Assembly (NCBI RefSeq): GCF_041296385.1
Contig: NW_027184085.1
Coordinates: 9,047,301-9,111,300, forward strand
Length of the DNA stretch: 64,000 nucleotides
Direction of reading: 5' to 3'
Origin: Aphelocoma coerulescens
Lineage: Eukaryota > Chordata > Aves > Passeriformes > Corvidae
Shown: in pieces, positions 1-13,859 of the stretch
How the letters are laid out: each line of letters opens with the position of its first letter
How positions within the stretch are numbered: the first letter of the stretch is position 1
Position numbers and translations under genes: made by a program
The notes under the pieces: model-generated
What the model was told of the DNA's origin: nothing
Seen by the model: only the letters and a program-made list of their open reading frames with translations
The model's database searches: none

Positions 1-572
1 TATTAAGTGGAGTCTTTCAGTTTCAGGCTTTTTAGAACTGATCCAAGAAAGCAATCTCTCAAGATGATCATCTTTTATTTATGTACTCCCAAACGTTTTA
101 TATACTCTACTAATCTGCTGTATTAGGCAGGGTCTTTGGCCAGGAACTAATCATACTAGTGTCACTCCAGAGTCTTCAGAATGATTTTTAAAAGGTTCCT
201 TCAGCTGGATGCCACTGGAAATGTGAATCTTCACTGTGCTGAGAGGGCATAGAAAACAGTAGCATGGCAATTTGTTTGGGGCTGAGTTGTGGAAACTGTG
301 GAAAAGAATCTCTCATATGCTTCACACTTTTCAGTTTCCAGCAAAATTTCAGTCCAAGACCACCCAAGCTCTCTGAGCTGTCATTAGGTTGACTCAGGAT
401 AAGTTCCCTTGTTGCTTTATGAGTCCTTCCTGGGCATGGGTGAGCACAGTGTCAGCCATGGACCCTGCCTGCGCAAGGGCTTAAGCAGTGGAGAGGGGTC
501 ACACACACATAAATGTGGCTGCTCTCCCCTTCACCCCAGCTTTGGGCTGACCAGCAATACTCTGCTGTGGGT
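1..572. other. Unique non-coding DNA, probably DNAI1 intron
   Basis: AT-moderate sequence with short open frames only. I see no splice-bounded exon, repeat family or RNA gene. It is assigned to a DNAI1 intron only because the last DNAI1 exon lies downstream on the plus strand. Confidence 0.4.
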
Positions 573-1500
573 CAGAATCACTGAATGGTTTGGGTTGGAA
601 GAGACCTTAAAGATCATCTAGTTCCAAATCCCTGCCCTGGGCAGGGACACCAGGTTGCTCAGAGCCCCATCCAGCCTGGCCTTGAACACTCCCAAGTGAT
701 GTGGTGTCCACAGGTTCTCTGGACAACCTGTGCCAGTGCCTCACCATGTTCACAGTAAAGAATTTTTTCCTAATATATATTCTAAACCTACTCTCTGTCA
801 GTTTGAAGCCATTCACCCTTGTTCTGTCACTAAATGTCTTGTAAAAAGCCCCCCTCCATCTTTCTTGTAGGCTCCTTTCAGGTACTGGAAGGCCACAATT
901 AGGCCACAGCTTTCTTTTTTCCAGGCTGAACAATCCCAACTCTTTCAGCCTTTCCTTATAGGAGGGATTCTCCATCCCTCTGATCATCTTGGTAGTCTCC
1001 CCTCTGGACTGGCTCCAGCAGGTCCCTGTTCTTCCCATGCTGGGACCCCAGAGCTGGATGCTGTGCTCCAGGTGGGTCTCAGCAGAGCAGAGCAGAGGGG
1101 CAGAATCCCCTCCCTCCCCTGCTGCCCACGGGGCTCTGGATGCAGCCCAGGACACGTTTGGCTCTCTGGGCTGTGAGTGCCATGGCCGGGGCATGTCCAG
1201 CCTCTCACCCACAGCACCCCCAAGTCCTGCTGGCCAGGGCTGCTCTGGGTCTGTTCATGCCCAGCCTGTGCTGATACCGGGGCTTGCCCTGACCCAGGTG
1301 CAGCACCTTGCACATGACCTTGAACTTTATGATGTTCCCATGGACCCACTCCTTGAGCTTGTCTGGGTCCCTCTGGATGGCATCCCATCCTTCAGGTGTG
1401 AATTCTAATGTCTCCTTCCTCTCTTGGTGGCCAGCAGCAGCCTTCCATGCAGTTATGAATGTTGTCATTTCTCTTTGCTGACCTTCTTTAAAGGCAAACT
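573..1500 (-). mobile_element. CR1 LINE, 5'-truncated, antisense
   Basis: The low-coordinate edge begins with the reverse complement of a CR1 3' end (an imperfect CATTC/GATTCTG tail followed by the 'ggtttgggttggaagagacc' type sequence). Reading the minus strand, 1500-1250 encodes a degenerate C-terminal piece of the CR1 ORF2 reverse transcriptase, recognisable by a WDAIQRDPDKLKEW-like stretch followed by KVLHLGQG. The CR1 3'UTR follows. CR1 is the main avian non-LTR retrotransposon and inserts by target-primed reverse transcription, which explains the 5' truncation. The frame carries damage, so this copy is dead. The 5' break is uncertain, between about 1440 and 1510. Confidence 0.88.
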
Positions 1501-4500
1501 GCATGTTGTTGACAAAGCAATTTAAACTTGAGTTTAGGAGTAACTACATTGCTTACTGCTGACCGCAAACCAAAAGATACTCCATCCCATGCAACATATA
1601 AATGGGATGGAAATGGACTCTGCTGCTCTGATGTTATTAAACTATCTGTCTTCTGCTGGCCTGGTTAGGTTTGAACAGACACTAAACACAGAACTAAATG
1701 CTTCTTGCACATGTGGAGAGGAAGGAGGGATGTTCAGGCATGACTGGTTATGTGTGTGGGTTCCTTGACTGCAGCCAGCTCATCCCTGAAAGACAGGAGG
1801 ATTTAAAATTGATGACATGCAGTGTGGTGGCAAAGTGATGGACCTGGCCTAGCCTGCCCAGTGCTGCAAGTGAACAAGTGGTGAGGAGATTTAGCTGATG
1901 GAAGAGAATGTTTTAGCAGAGGGAAGTCAAGCCCTGTCAGAACAGGCTATGCCATCCTGTGTGTGCTCCTGTCTATCTCCTTTCTTTGAAAGCACCAGCC
2001 TTGGTGTCCTTAGCAGCAAGCCTCCAGCCATGTTTGCAAGAATATAATCTCACAGTGGGAAGTCAGATGTACTTCCAGAGTATTGATCCAAGCTCCTCTA
2101 AAGATCAGCTCAGTGCACTCTTTACACCCTTACCCTGTGCAACCAGCTTTCCTCTGTAAAATGACTCAACTTTTCCCTCTTTTCTGGGATTCCCCAGGAT
2201 GGAGTTGACAGTCACAGAACTTCCAGAGATTTCTGTAAGTGAAGAGGGTTCAAAACTGTGCAGAGGAGTCCTGACATCCCAGCTGCCTCCTTGCAGATAG
2301 AAAAACCTGTCCATGCCTGGCTCAGTACCCAGGTATCCCAGGCTGTTCTCTTTGCCACTTGGTACCCTCAGAGCCCAGTGGGGAAAGCTGCCTGACAACC
2401 AAGTGGTCAAGCCACAGTCAGTGCTTCTGAAGGCTGGGATCTTCATACCAATCCCAGCATCTGTGAGCTCAGCTGCCTGATCTTGCTCTGTCAGCTCCTT
2501 TGGATACAGGAAGGCGCCTTTTGCTGAGTTCTGGCAGAACCCAGGATGCCAAAGGGACAGGGCAGTCAGGGGCTCATCCAGGCCCTCCTACCCGTCTGTT
2601 TCATACTGATGTCACAGGGGGTTGCCTTCCCACACAGCTGGGACAACTGCTTTTGATGGGTAAAACTTGCAGACTAATCAATTTTTTGAGAGAACTCTTA
2701 ATAGCCACATCATTCCAAACTCCATGCTTCCCCTGAAAACAGACACAGTGCTGTCTGCTCCATGTTCTGTAGATTCCTTGGCTATTGCTGGGCTTGCGTG
2801 GTAGAGCTTACAAAAAGTGACTGAGCTAACATTGTCCTGGTGAGATTTCAGCCATTCTGAGTTTATTGGGTTTTGGCTGTTAGTTAAAGCTGGTGTGGTG
2901 GATAAGTGGAAATGGGGAAGATAAGGATGCTTGGGTTTTCATCAGACCTTGGTCCCTTCCTGTCTTCATGTCCTTGAGCAAGGAGGGAAGGTTGAAGATG
3001 TCTTTAAGTAATTTGCAGGATTGGCCTGCAGCTTAATTAATTCATGTTTGTAAAACACTTGGGGATCTTTAAGAAGTGTTATTTACTACTCTGAGTTTTG
3101 CTGTCAGCTACATTAGCGCAGTCTCATTTATGAACACTTGGCAGAACAAATATGCCAGGGGGGGAACTTCTCGAAAGCACTCAGGTAGTGTTTTCAGAAG
3201 TGACTTACACCTAGACACACAGTAAAATCTTTTAAAAATGCCTAAAACTCCTTGTGAGTTTTGGCATCCTGAACTCATAGTGCATCACGGAAAAAGGTGA
3301 ATTTGTTGTTGAGAGGAAGCAGGGGACAGGGTCTCTGCCACCCATCAGGCACGTGTGTCAAGGGCACACAGAAGGCACGGAGGTCCTGTGTTCATGTGTC
3401 TGTGCCGTGGTGATTTGAGTCCTGGATCTCTCCCTACCAGCACAGACTGAAGTCTCTGGGTTAGGACAGAGAGATCCCCTTGCCCCAAGCTGTATTTATT
3501 TCCATGAGGTGAAACTAGTTTGAGCCCTTCTGTTCGGAAGTGGGGGACAGAAATGCCTGCAGTATTTTAAGATGCAGCAGTAGGAACAAGTGTCTCTCTG
3601 CTGTCATCCAAGCCACTTTTAGACTCCAAGTGCTCTTTAAATATTGCAGTGGATGTCAGGCAGGAATTGTTTAACTAATAAAGTATAATTTCTAATTTGT
3701 AACGACCTTGGTGGTTGAGTTCACCCGAGGGAAGCATTGCTGTAAGAAGAATCAGTTTGGGGCAGAGCTGTTTAATTAGTGAGCCTTCCAGGTTTCATTC
3801 GAGGGTTGGAAGAAATTAAAGCATTTTGTCATCACAGTCAGAAGAATGTAGCTGCTCATAGGCTTTGGTTTGTTTTTTAAAAACTGCTAAAGTAGCCTGG
3901 CTTAACCTCTGCCAATGCCAAAAGTAAGCAGGAGATAGTAAAAAAAAAGTGTGCAGTGTTTTTTAGAAATTTTGGGAGAGCAGAGCAGAGTAGGAATAGA
4001 AGAGAAAGCGGATGAAAGAAAGGTTGCAATACAGAATTTGCTGAGGCTAAGGCAAATTTCTTGGCCGGTACCCAGGCTGAGTGCCAGGGAGGCAGACATC
4101 TTCTTGGCCTGATGCTTGTCTTGGATATTTATCTTGGATTATTTATGATGGTAATCTCTGTTCCTGCTACTGGTTTCTTCACATGCAAAACATCTCTTTT
4201 TCTGTTTCTTGGTAACAACTGAATTTCTTCCCAGGCAGTAAATCCTGATTGACTGGGTCTAGCTGGGCATGAGTGGAGTAGGAAGGGGAACACAGCTGCT
4301 TGCCCACCCCAGGACACAGTGCCAGGACTGCTCATGTTCAGGAGCTGCAGGCGCACACCTCTGGGTCCAATGCTGTGTACCTGTGAGCAGCTTAAAATGT
4401 GAGGACAAGCGAGGGGCATGGGCTGGGTCTGAGCCTTCACGTCCATGTGCACATGCTGCTATGCTCTCTCCATGCCTTATCACACCACCAGTGTAATCTC

Positions 4501-5127
4501 TGGGCTTTGTGACACCCTGCATCTTTGCAGCTTTGATGATTTTGCCCTTGGCCAGATCCAGCCCAAGACTGTTCAGCCAAGGAAGGAGCATTGAGTTTTG
4601 CTTCCTGAAGCACTGTGGCTTTTTTGGCCATAGCTGATGGCGGGGTCTGGGAGGGATTTGGGAACTGTGATGGACCATGAGAGGATGTTGGGGTTTTAAG
4701 GAGATGAAAGAGGAAAAGGGATTTGGGAAAGGTTCATGGAAGCGTCAAAAGTTTGAGACAATAGGAGAGTGGCTGACATCTTCTCTTCAATCTATCCCCC
4801 TCCCCAGCATTGTATCCCAGCACAGAGATCTTGTGGGGCTTGAGGTTTCTTTGTCCTTCACACTCCCCAGCAGCACCCGCTGCACACAAGTGCTCTCAGG
4901 AAGGAGCCCTGGTTTCATGCCTGTCCCCAGTTTCAGTGAGATGCAGCTCACATCCAGAGCAGGTACTAGGCTGGAACACTCTGAACAGAGACTGGGATGC
5001 TTGATCATGAACTGCTTTGTAGCCTTGTGTTGTTATCACCTGGGATGACAGGGAGAAACTTGAAGGAGTTAAGGATCAGGAGATTGTTTCTGTTCTCGGT
5101 GTTTTCTTTACCTGCGGGAAGTGTAAG
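1501..5127. other. Non-coding stretch, probably DNAI1 intron
   Basis: Mixed-composition sequence without a supported exon. Open frames here are under 140 codons, have no splice context and match no family I recognise. I see no clear repeat, although old decayed CR1 pieces could be present. Confidence 0.4.
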
Positions 5128-5508
5128 GGATTGAAAGGAATGAGATAGATTTGTCTTTACAAACAAACTGTGGTCCTGCTGATAAGTAAAGATAGATACT
5201 GAGACAGGAAAGAAGCAAAGGGGGCAGCCATAAATATCATAGGAAAAGAAAAAGGGTGGTATACATTAGAAGGGGTCTGTATGAAGTGATTCGGGAAGTC
5301 TACCTCTCAAGTACCTCAGCCAATGAGGAAAGAGAGAGGGAAATGTGGCCAGGAAATTAGGATAAAAAGGAGGCTGCGTCCTCTAACAATTTGAGAGACC
5401 CCAGGGGAACACCCCATGGCCTCTCCCTTTATTTGAATAAAGTAACAGGACTCCTCTGTCTCCCTTTTGGACATAAACCTCTGGTGTTTATGAATTAATT
5501 TTCCTGAC
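5128..5508 (+). mobile_element. Candidate solo LTR of an endogenous retrovirus
   Basis: A segment of about 380 bp beginning TGTAAGGG and ending CCTGACA has the parts of an LTR in the right order. There is a CCAAT box (about 5320), a TATA-like GGATAAAAAGG (about 5360), an AATAAA signal (about 5437) and a T/C-rich end. No internal retroviral genes flank it, so if real it is a solo LTR left by recombination. The boundaries are guesses: the five bases on either side do not form an exact target-site duplication. Confidence 0.45.
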
Positions 5509-8500
5509 AGGATCAACCAACCAGCATGTAAATACAGAAATATAAACTTGAACTCCCTCTTTCTGTCCCAACATGTACAGTCCATCTGCACATGTGACTG
5601 TATTTAAGGAAGGAAGCTATGGATTTAGATACATTCTTCAAGGTCATGTCAGTCCTAGGCTGGTGAGCAGTTTAGTACTGAGGGAAGTATATTTTGTCTC
5701 TAAATTTTCTGTCTCAACAGCTTTCATTCTGTCTGAGAGAAAAGCACTTGTGTCTCCTCTCCAAACAGGTCAAGTTTTGTTCTTTTGGCGGTGTAATTCC
5801 TAGTCTCTCTGCTTTCATGCAAATGCTTCTCTCTCAATGCCTTCTGTGCTGCTCCAGCAGTGGCCGATTTTCTCCGTGTCTCTTCAGAACTGGCTAATTG
5901 CTCAGTGACCCAGAAGCACAAAGCACAAGCAGTGCTGGAGGAATTTGGTGTGCTGCTGTGCCCTGCCTTCCTGAGGATTGCCTCCTCCAGAGCCAGCTTG
6001 GCCTCCGGATAAGGAGGCACACACAAATGAGCTTGGGTCTCATAAAAACTGACCTGCAGCTTGATGGCCTACTCCAAAATTTGCAAATGCTTTCTGATTT
6101 CTTTTCCGCCCCTTCCCTGTTATTTAGTCTAGTTGCAAGTAGCTGTTCTGTACTGTTAGGAGGAGAGCTGAGGAACATGGGATACATCCAGGGACTTGTG
6201 AAACCCTGTCCCTGACTGTTCACAGCTTTCTGTGCCACTTTTGTAGGCCATGTAAGGATATATGCACTGGTGTTTACTCTTTGGTACAAGAAGGAAACCC
6301 AGTGCTGGAGGCCTTCAAGAAGAGTAGGTTGGAGACACGTGTACAGACATGTCTGCCTTGGAGCAGGAGGGGCTGGAGATGGTTGCTCTGACAGTCTCCA
6401 GGTTCGGGGTGTGTAAGTCCCAGCAAGAGGCCGTGCCACTGGTGTGGAGCTTGTTGGGGTGTGAGCAGCACTGCTTATAGCCTGTGGCTGTTTTGCTACA
6501 CAGACCTGTGACTCATAATTATAAATCAACAACCACCAAAGGGAATACTGGCAAAAGCAACTCCCATGCCCCTTCTGCCTTCTCATTCCTCTCCATGATT
6601 TCCTGCCCTCCCACTGTGCTAGGAAAGCCATTAGCAGGAAGACCTTTGTGGCCCAGTAGGATCTCTTCCTCCTCCACTGTTCCACATCAGGTTACTCCCA
6701 GTCTAGCATAGCCTGAAATAAAATGAAGGTACTGTTTAAGCCTGGAAAGCTGTTACTTGGGAATGAGATGGTCCACGTGCCATCAGGTTACAGTTCCTGG
6801 GCAAAACGGAAGCCTTTCGGTATTTACCTGGTCACCCTGGGCATAGCCACTGTGCACAAATCCAGGTATCCAAGGGTGTTGCACCACAATTACAAAGGAT
6901 TCTGGATCTTGAACAGAGTGTAGCAGCCTTAACTATTCCCCCTATTTGGGGAGCTAACCCAAACAAGCAGGGGTAGATTGACAGGACTTGAATACTCTTT
7001 GATTTTGGTGAAATAACTTTTGGGTTGCATCAAAGTATGTGAAGGGAGAAGACAGCTCCATGTAGCAGAAGCATTGTTGAACCCCAAGGTCAAGAGCTGG
7101 AGTTTTTCTTCCTTTTACTGTTCCTGGCCACATCTTCAACGGTTTTTTGTTATGTAATGTCCCTTTCTGTGGCTGCTGTGTTTGGCATTTGTTGGAGAGA
7201 CAACATCAGCATATTTACACGTTATTTTAAGCTGGAGTCAATTCCCAGAGGTCAGGGTGAAATGTGTTTAGCACGTTAAATGGAAACACTGGTGGCTGAA
7301 GCAAGAAAAGGTCCCATTTTACAAAAAATCCATAGTACTTATGAATAATTTCTGAAGTGCAAGTCTCAGTCTGTGAGGTGCTGTGTGCCGTCAAGGGGAT
7401 ACTGACTAAGCCAAGAGAGCTGGCTTTGACTTTCTAGTTTTGTCTTTGAAGGTCTGTGTAATAAAAAGGTTGCCAGTGTTTGAAAGTGAAGTGAGACTGC
7501 TCTGTTTTGCAATACTAGCGGTTTGGAGAAAAATGCTAGGAGGATTTGGTTTTGTGATCAATAATAGTCAAGACTTCCTAGGCATAAATCTGGTGTGTGT
7601 CCTTGGATTTGCTGTCCTCAGTAAATTTGGCCAAGCAAAATTGGATTCTAGTTGTGCCTTATTTACGCCTTCCCTTGTATTTCTCCACATTGGTACTGTT
7701 ATGTTGCTACAAATACTGTTTCATCTGCAGGCTTTGCATCCTCTTCCTTTGTGCACTGTGTGTCTGTTCTTTGGTGTCTGCCATGCTAGAGCTCCCCAAG
7801 TCCCAGCAGTCTGGACTTTGCTCCTCTGCAGCCTGCAGCCCATCGATGTCCTGGGAAATGCCTAGTGCATGAGAAGGAGCCTTGCCTGATGTTTTCAAAG
7901 GACTTTCATTTTGGTTAGATCTGTGATTGCCTGAATATGCCTGTTCAGCTTGCACAATTCCTCTTTGAACCAGAGCCTCAGCTTTCTTTGGTGCCTGGGC
8001 AGAAAGCACAGCGCAGTCTTACAGCAAGGGAGGCACTGCTCAGCCTTACAGGATCTGCTTGGCTCACCTATCCTTCCTGTGTATTTATCTGTCCTCTGTG
8101 TGTTTGTTTCTATGCAGATGACTTAAATCCCATCCAGGAAATTGGGGAATCCTGAGAAATCACCAGTTCTTTGCCTGAGTAACATCCCCAGTACAAAGGC
8201 AGAGGGACCCCTAGGGGAACAATCTGTTTTCTAAGCATGCCTTTGGCAAAGACAGCAATGGAGGCTTTTTGGGAGGCTCTCATTCTTCCAGCAATGGCTG
8301 GGTGTGAGTGCAGGACGACCAGCCTGCAGCCTGCCCTGCAGAGACAATTCAGTGCTCAGCCCCTCTGCCAGACCTGATTAGAGTGGCCTGATGAAGGAGG
8401 TAATGTGTATGTTTATCCTCCAGATCATCTGAGGGTAAGCTGATTTTACGCCATACAGCCCCAAGCAGCTCTCAGGAGTGCAGCTATTCCTGAGCACTGG

Positions 8501-9439
8501 CTCTGCACAGGGGAATGAAGGAGGAAAGCTTGTTAGCTCAGCCCCTGAGCCACGGGGTGTGTTTGAAGGACAAGGTGATGGCTTGTCATGAGGATAAGGG
8601 GCAAAGCAGTGCATGGTGCCTGGGAGACCTAGCCATGGTCCTGGCCTCTGCATCTCCTTGGATGAGATGCAGCTCCCCTTCGTGTTGAGTAGGATGAGGA
8701 CTCCCATCTCCCTTGGAACCACAGTGGCCAAGTGACAGTTGTCCATAGACGCCCTGGATCTACTCTCCTACAACCTCTTCTCTGTGCTTCCCTCCTGCTG
8801 AGTGCTTTTGGGATACATCCAATACAGTCATACCTTAGGAGTGGAGCTGCAGCTGGGGTGCAGTGATGGACAGCCTTGTCCCACCAGGGCCCAGATCCTG
8901 GAAGGCTCTCCTGCATCCTGCCTGACATTTGGTTATCACAGACTATCAAGCCCAAGATTTCAAGCTGAGCCAGCCAGGTCACTGAAAAACTGAAGAAAAT
9001 TAGGAAGTGGAGCAGGGGCAGAGGGAGGAGGTGGCAGTGGTATGAGTGAATGGGTGAGAGCAGCAGGCATCCCATAGGTGACCTGGCCAGAAAAGCACAC
9101 AAAACTCTAGAATGTAGGTCAGCAGCTCCTTGTTGGCTCTGTACCTCCACAGCTGTAGGTTTGGCCTCTCTATTTGTAATGGCATCCACTGGTCATGCAG
9201 TTAAGTTGGAGAAATGTAGCTAATTCCCCCAAGATCATGGTCATGCAGTGTTCTGAGCACCTGAGAATTCACTCAGCGGGGATGGAGAACAGGACACTGG
9301 TCTTCATTTGCAAGACCCATTCCCATCAGGCTTTGCCTCGCCTCACAGAACCTAGTAATGCCCCACAGCTGGGAGAAGATGGGTTTTTACTCTTCTTCAA
9401 GCTCTGCAAGGAATAATGGATACAAACTGAGAGGGGAAA
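5509..9439. other. Non-coding stretch, probably DNAI1 intron
   Basis: No supported exon. A 263-codon minus-strand frame at 5894-6685 lacks domain content and is treated as chance. Around 6290-6420 there is a sequence resembling a worn CR1 tail ('gtgctggaggccttcaagaag' type), too degraded to bound. Confidence 0.35.
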
Positions 9440-9678
9440 TTTTGATTAGATATTAGGAAGAAATTTTTTACTGTGAAGTTGGTTACACCCCAGGACAAGT
9501 TGCCCAGGGAGACTGTGGATGCCACAACCCTGGCAATGTTCAAAGCCAGGCTGGATAAGGCCTTGAGCAACCTGGTCTAGCGGGATGTGTCCCTGCCCAT
9601 GGCGGGCGGAGGGTTGGGACTGGACGATCTTTAAGGTCCATTCCAACCCCTTAAGGTTCTATGATTCTGTGATACCTT
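9440..9678 (+). mobile_element. CR1 LINE 3' fragment, sense
   Basis: The sequence runs from 'gatattaggaagaaattttt' through 'ttgcccagggagactgtgg' and 'gggactggacgatctttaagg' to an ending TTCTATGATTCTGTG. That is the CR1 3'UTR and its terminal octamer-like repeat in plus orientation. Only about 240 bp survive. Confidence 0.9.
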
Positions 9679-12290
9679 GTCCCTGGGCATCAATTGAGCA
9701 CTCTGGGGCAATGTCCCTGATTGCAGAGCCTGGTGGTATTTGCTGCAGTGACAAATGCAGGAAATTTGTCATGACATGGAACAGGAAGAAATGCAGCTAT
9801 GAGGGCCAAAGGAACAGCTTGATTTTTGGCACATTCCTGTAACTCCTCCTGAGCCTCTGCCAGAATCTGACACAATCTTCCCCAACAGCCAGCCTGTGCT
9901 GGAAAGGGCTGAGGCTGCCTGTGGAGACACAGAGGGCAGCTCCTTGCCTGGGAAATTGTGTCTGTGCTGTTGTAAAACACATCCCAAATGCATTGCTGTA
10001 AAAAGCCCCTTCACTTGCAGATTTCACCTGTGGGTTTTGTGACTCTGGGTGACTCTGGGCGCATCCCTCTGAAGACCTTCGTGCCCCTGCACACTCTGAT
10101 CGAAACCATCGAGCCTCTCCCCAGCTCATGTTTGTGCCACCTACCAGCCTCCTCCAAAAGAAAACAAAGGAAGACACCTGCACCTGCAAGCAGGGCAAAT
10201 AAATGTCCCTTGCACAAATTAACTTGATGAGCTCAATGCAGAATTGCTTAAATGAGAGAAGGGAAGGGATCGCCGATGAATAAAATGGCTCACTGCTCAC
10301 CGTAATGGAACTGATGCAAGGGGATTATTTTTATCCCGTGGAGAAAAGGAAGAGCCCTGTGAAACAGAGGAGAAGAGGGTCTGACTTACAGTCCCGCTGG
10401 CTGTGCGAGATGCAGTGACGGCTGCAATCAAAGCAGCTCCGAGGTTCTCCTGGAGGGAAACTGTTACGCCCCAATTCACTGACTGATTTTCTGAGATGGG
10501 ATGCCAGGCACCAACTGTGTGAGGCCGTCTTAGGACAAACATCCCCTGGTCTCCTCTGCTTCTATATCTCACCAGGGAGCTGCCGGTGATCCCACTGCTC
10601 TCAATCTAGGGTGTACCTGGGCTCCTCACCCCTCATGGGGCCTGGTCAGTGCAGAGACCTGTTCTGTCAGGGCAATGTTGTGGTTTTGCACCTCCCACCT
10701 GTTGGGCTGAAATCTTCTTGTTATCCCCCAGACCAACTTCCATGAACTGTGCCCTTGCTGTACCATGTCCTGTGGGTGCTGCCCATAAAGAGATCCTTTC
10801 ACATGCCTGCCCATGATGCTCCCATTCCTCAGCAGTGGCAGAGCTGACTGTTTCACTGCTTCACAGGAGTGCCAGGTCCCCTCCAGGTGATTATCTCTCT
10901 AACTCCAACCCTGATGGCAGAACACTCCCTCCCCACAATCCTGTGTTTGTGCTGGGGACTGTCCCTGCTCACTCGCAATATCATGCATTATCTCGCATTT
11001 GTCCTTGTTAGTTCACATGCAGGTTTTCCGGGACACATCTCTGATCCAGTAAAGTAATTCCAAATTCCAGTCCTGTCTTCCTGGACACCTGCAGTCTGCC
11101 TGTCTGTCCCAATGTCCAAACACTAGCAGAAAATCTGACCAGATCCCCTCCAGACCACGGAGCTGTGAGAGTTACACACAACTCAGTGCTGACAGCTCTG
11201 GGTACAACTAGTCAGCTGGGTCTTACCAGTTTCTATTCACTTTATGTAGATCTGTTGTCTCACTTCAGGATCAGAATATCAAGGGAGACAATGGCAAAGT
11301 CTTCTCAAAGTCATGGTTAATGACTTCTGTGCCTTTCCCGTCCACAAGGTGTACTGTACTGTTGCAAAAAGAAATCAGATTGGTGCAGCATGACTTCTTT
11401 GGTGCAAATTCACGTTAGTTATGATGCATTTCAGGTGCTTACAGGTTGTTGATTTATTCCATTCATCTTCTGAAAAGTGAGATTAAACTGAATGTCTTCT
11501 GGGTGGTTGCTGCATTTACCTTTTCCAGCTTCCTGATCCCTGTCATCCCCTGAAATTCCCCCAGGAAATGTATCAGATTAAAGCTGTTAAGTTGATCAGG
11601 TTTGGTAACTGCTGCCTTTCCCAGGGGGCTCGGAGTGTTGTGGTCAGGATGGTCTCAAATACAGTAATCAAGTCAAAGTCTGTGGGCACAGATAGCACCT
11701 TTTATTAAGCAAATACTTATGCTGCAGAAGAAAAGAGAAGTGCATATGCCCTACAGCTGGTATTTTATTCTCCAGCTATGTATTACTTGGGTTAATAAAA
11801 GTCACTGCCTTTCCCTGTAAACCTGTGCTGTCTGGATGCACACTAACCCTGCTCAGCTAGACCAGAAATCTCCCCACTTGGATGCTGGCGTTGGCTCTGA
11901 CATCCTGAGGATTTGGGATTGTAGGAAAGAGGAAAGGATCCTTCCCAGAAGCACAGGAGGAAGCATGAGTATCAGCACTGTTTGGTTACTGCTTTCTCAT
12001 TTTTTTGCCTCGTCTGACTTTTTGATGATTATATAGACTTGCTGTCAGAAGTCAGACACCAAAACAGTCAGACACCAAAATGACCAGAAACTACTTTGCA
12101 AGTGCAGTTGTGAGACTGGAGGATGCTCATCCCTCTCCAGGATTAGGCCTCCTGCTTTGATCTGCACTGAGGGAACCTGCTAAGCGGGAGAAATGAGCTC
12201 CAAGGCTCTCATTTTTATCTGGCCTGGCCAACCGATGGACATCCAGTGGGAGTTCAGGAAATTGATAATTTTGTGCATTTCATGTCAATG

Positions 12291-12307
12291 AAAAAAAAAA
12301 AAAAAAA
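12291..12307 (+). repeat. Poly(A) run, 17 bases
   Basis: Seventeen consecutive A residues in unique sequence. No retrocopy or SINE body is recognisable upstream, so this is treated as a simple mononucleotide tract. Confidence 0.9.
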
Positions 12308-13734
12308 GCATGCCAGGCTTTGCCTCTCAGTTTGAGTTTGTAATAGAGCTGAGCAAAAGGCTGATGGATTTGGTTTCAATTAGAACTGCTTGTTCAAGAA
12401 GAAGAGCTGTGCTTTAAAAGCTGTGCAGTAAAAGCCCTGCAGCCCAAATGGCTCCTGCAAACTGGGGACTGAAAAAGTTAGGCTGCACAAGTGAAAGGGA
12501 AACCCACCCTGAGAAACCTCTTCTCCTCTGCTGCCACGAGGCCAAAAGCAGGGCTGTGGAGGTCCTGTCTTGCTCAGTTGAACCTCATGGGGTTTTCCAG
12601 CCTAAAGAACCAGCAAAAGAGAGGAATGTGGGTCCTGCTTCCGTAACAGGGAGAGCCTGGGGTAGCTTGAACCTGAAGTGCAGTGACCAAGTATGGAAAT
12701 CCTAACCAGCTGTAGGGTATGAAGACTTGCAGAAGGATCTGCGATCCCTTGTGCAGTGACAGGAAAAACTCCAAGTTGCTTGCACCTTGCTGTGTGGGGA
12801 AATTTCATTCTTCAGAGTGTTTTTACCCTGCTCATAGCCAGGGATGTGCTGCCAGCCATGATTTTTCAGACGCTGGTGTGGTAGGCAAAGTCTCTGCAAT
12901 TGGTCAGACCTGCATTTCAAGTCAAGGTTAGTCTGAGCTCTGACTTACAGAAGCAGCAAGAAAATGGGGCACCACCATTGCCTGCCTGCAAAGGAAGAAA
13001 GAGAGATGGCTTGGCAGAGACAGCTCCAGCCCTCGGTTCCCGTCTCTCCGAAATACTCAGTTGTGGTGCCAGGCTGAGCAGGGGTTACCCCAAGACATGG
13101 CAATTGGTACCTCCCCTCCTCTCTATCCCTGTCCCTTACCTAGCTTGAAGTCACGGGCAGGGGTTCACTGGAGAGGTACAGCCTTTGTGGCTGTACTTCA
13201 CAGCCTGTGCTTTTGGGTTTCTGCAGGCTTTAGTGACCCCCCTGAGTGCTCCTTGTCCCTGCCTCTCCCTGTGAGTGAGTAACCCCAGGTTTTTGAAAGG
13301 CTTGTCTGGATTGGCCTGGGAGGTGCTGCAGAAATGCCACACACTATGTGGTGTGGTTGAAGGACCTAGAGGAAACTTAAACATTGCGATTGACCTGTTT
13401 CCCCTGCTTCAGACAGAATTGCGTGTCTATCAACATGAGATCTTTTCATCACCATCACAGCCCCTTATACACTTGGTACTCCATGGGCTTGCAGCCATGA
13501 CTTGGCAATTGCTGTTTGACTCAGACCTGTGGTAAGCCTTTGTCAAGATACTATTTATGTCTGAAAGAATGGTTGAACATGGACTTTCTCTGGAAAATAA
13601 ACACCCTGCTTAAAAGAGGCAGCACTACAAAACACCTGCATGGATTCACTTAAAGAGAACTGAGACCAGCAGAACTTTAAATGTAACTAGGAAGGGGTCT
13701 CTGCACACATCCAGGGTTGACTCTGCAGTGGAGG

Positions 13735-13770
13735 TGATTGATTGATTGATTGATTGATTGACTGATTGAC
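13735..13770 (+). repeat. GATT tetranucleotide microsatellite
   Basis: About seven tandem GATT units, with one GACT interruption near the 3' end. Likely length-polymorphic. Confidence 0.92.
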
Positions 13771-13859
13771 AAAAAAATGGAAAGTAAGTCTTGAAAGACC
13801 GAGATGGTTGACCTAAGGCCTGGGAAACATGACTTCAAGAAGGTTTTGAGGACCTTGAA

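Noticed and set aside
607..1212. 201-codon minus-strand frame
   Set aside because: It falls in the 3' untranslated part of a CR1 element and is not a host gene.
5894..6685. 263-codon minus-strand frame
   Set aside because: No recognisable domain, no splice or promoter context, and it lies in probable intron.
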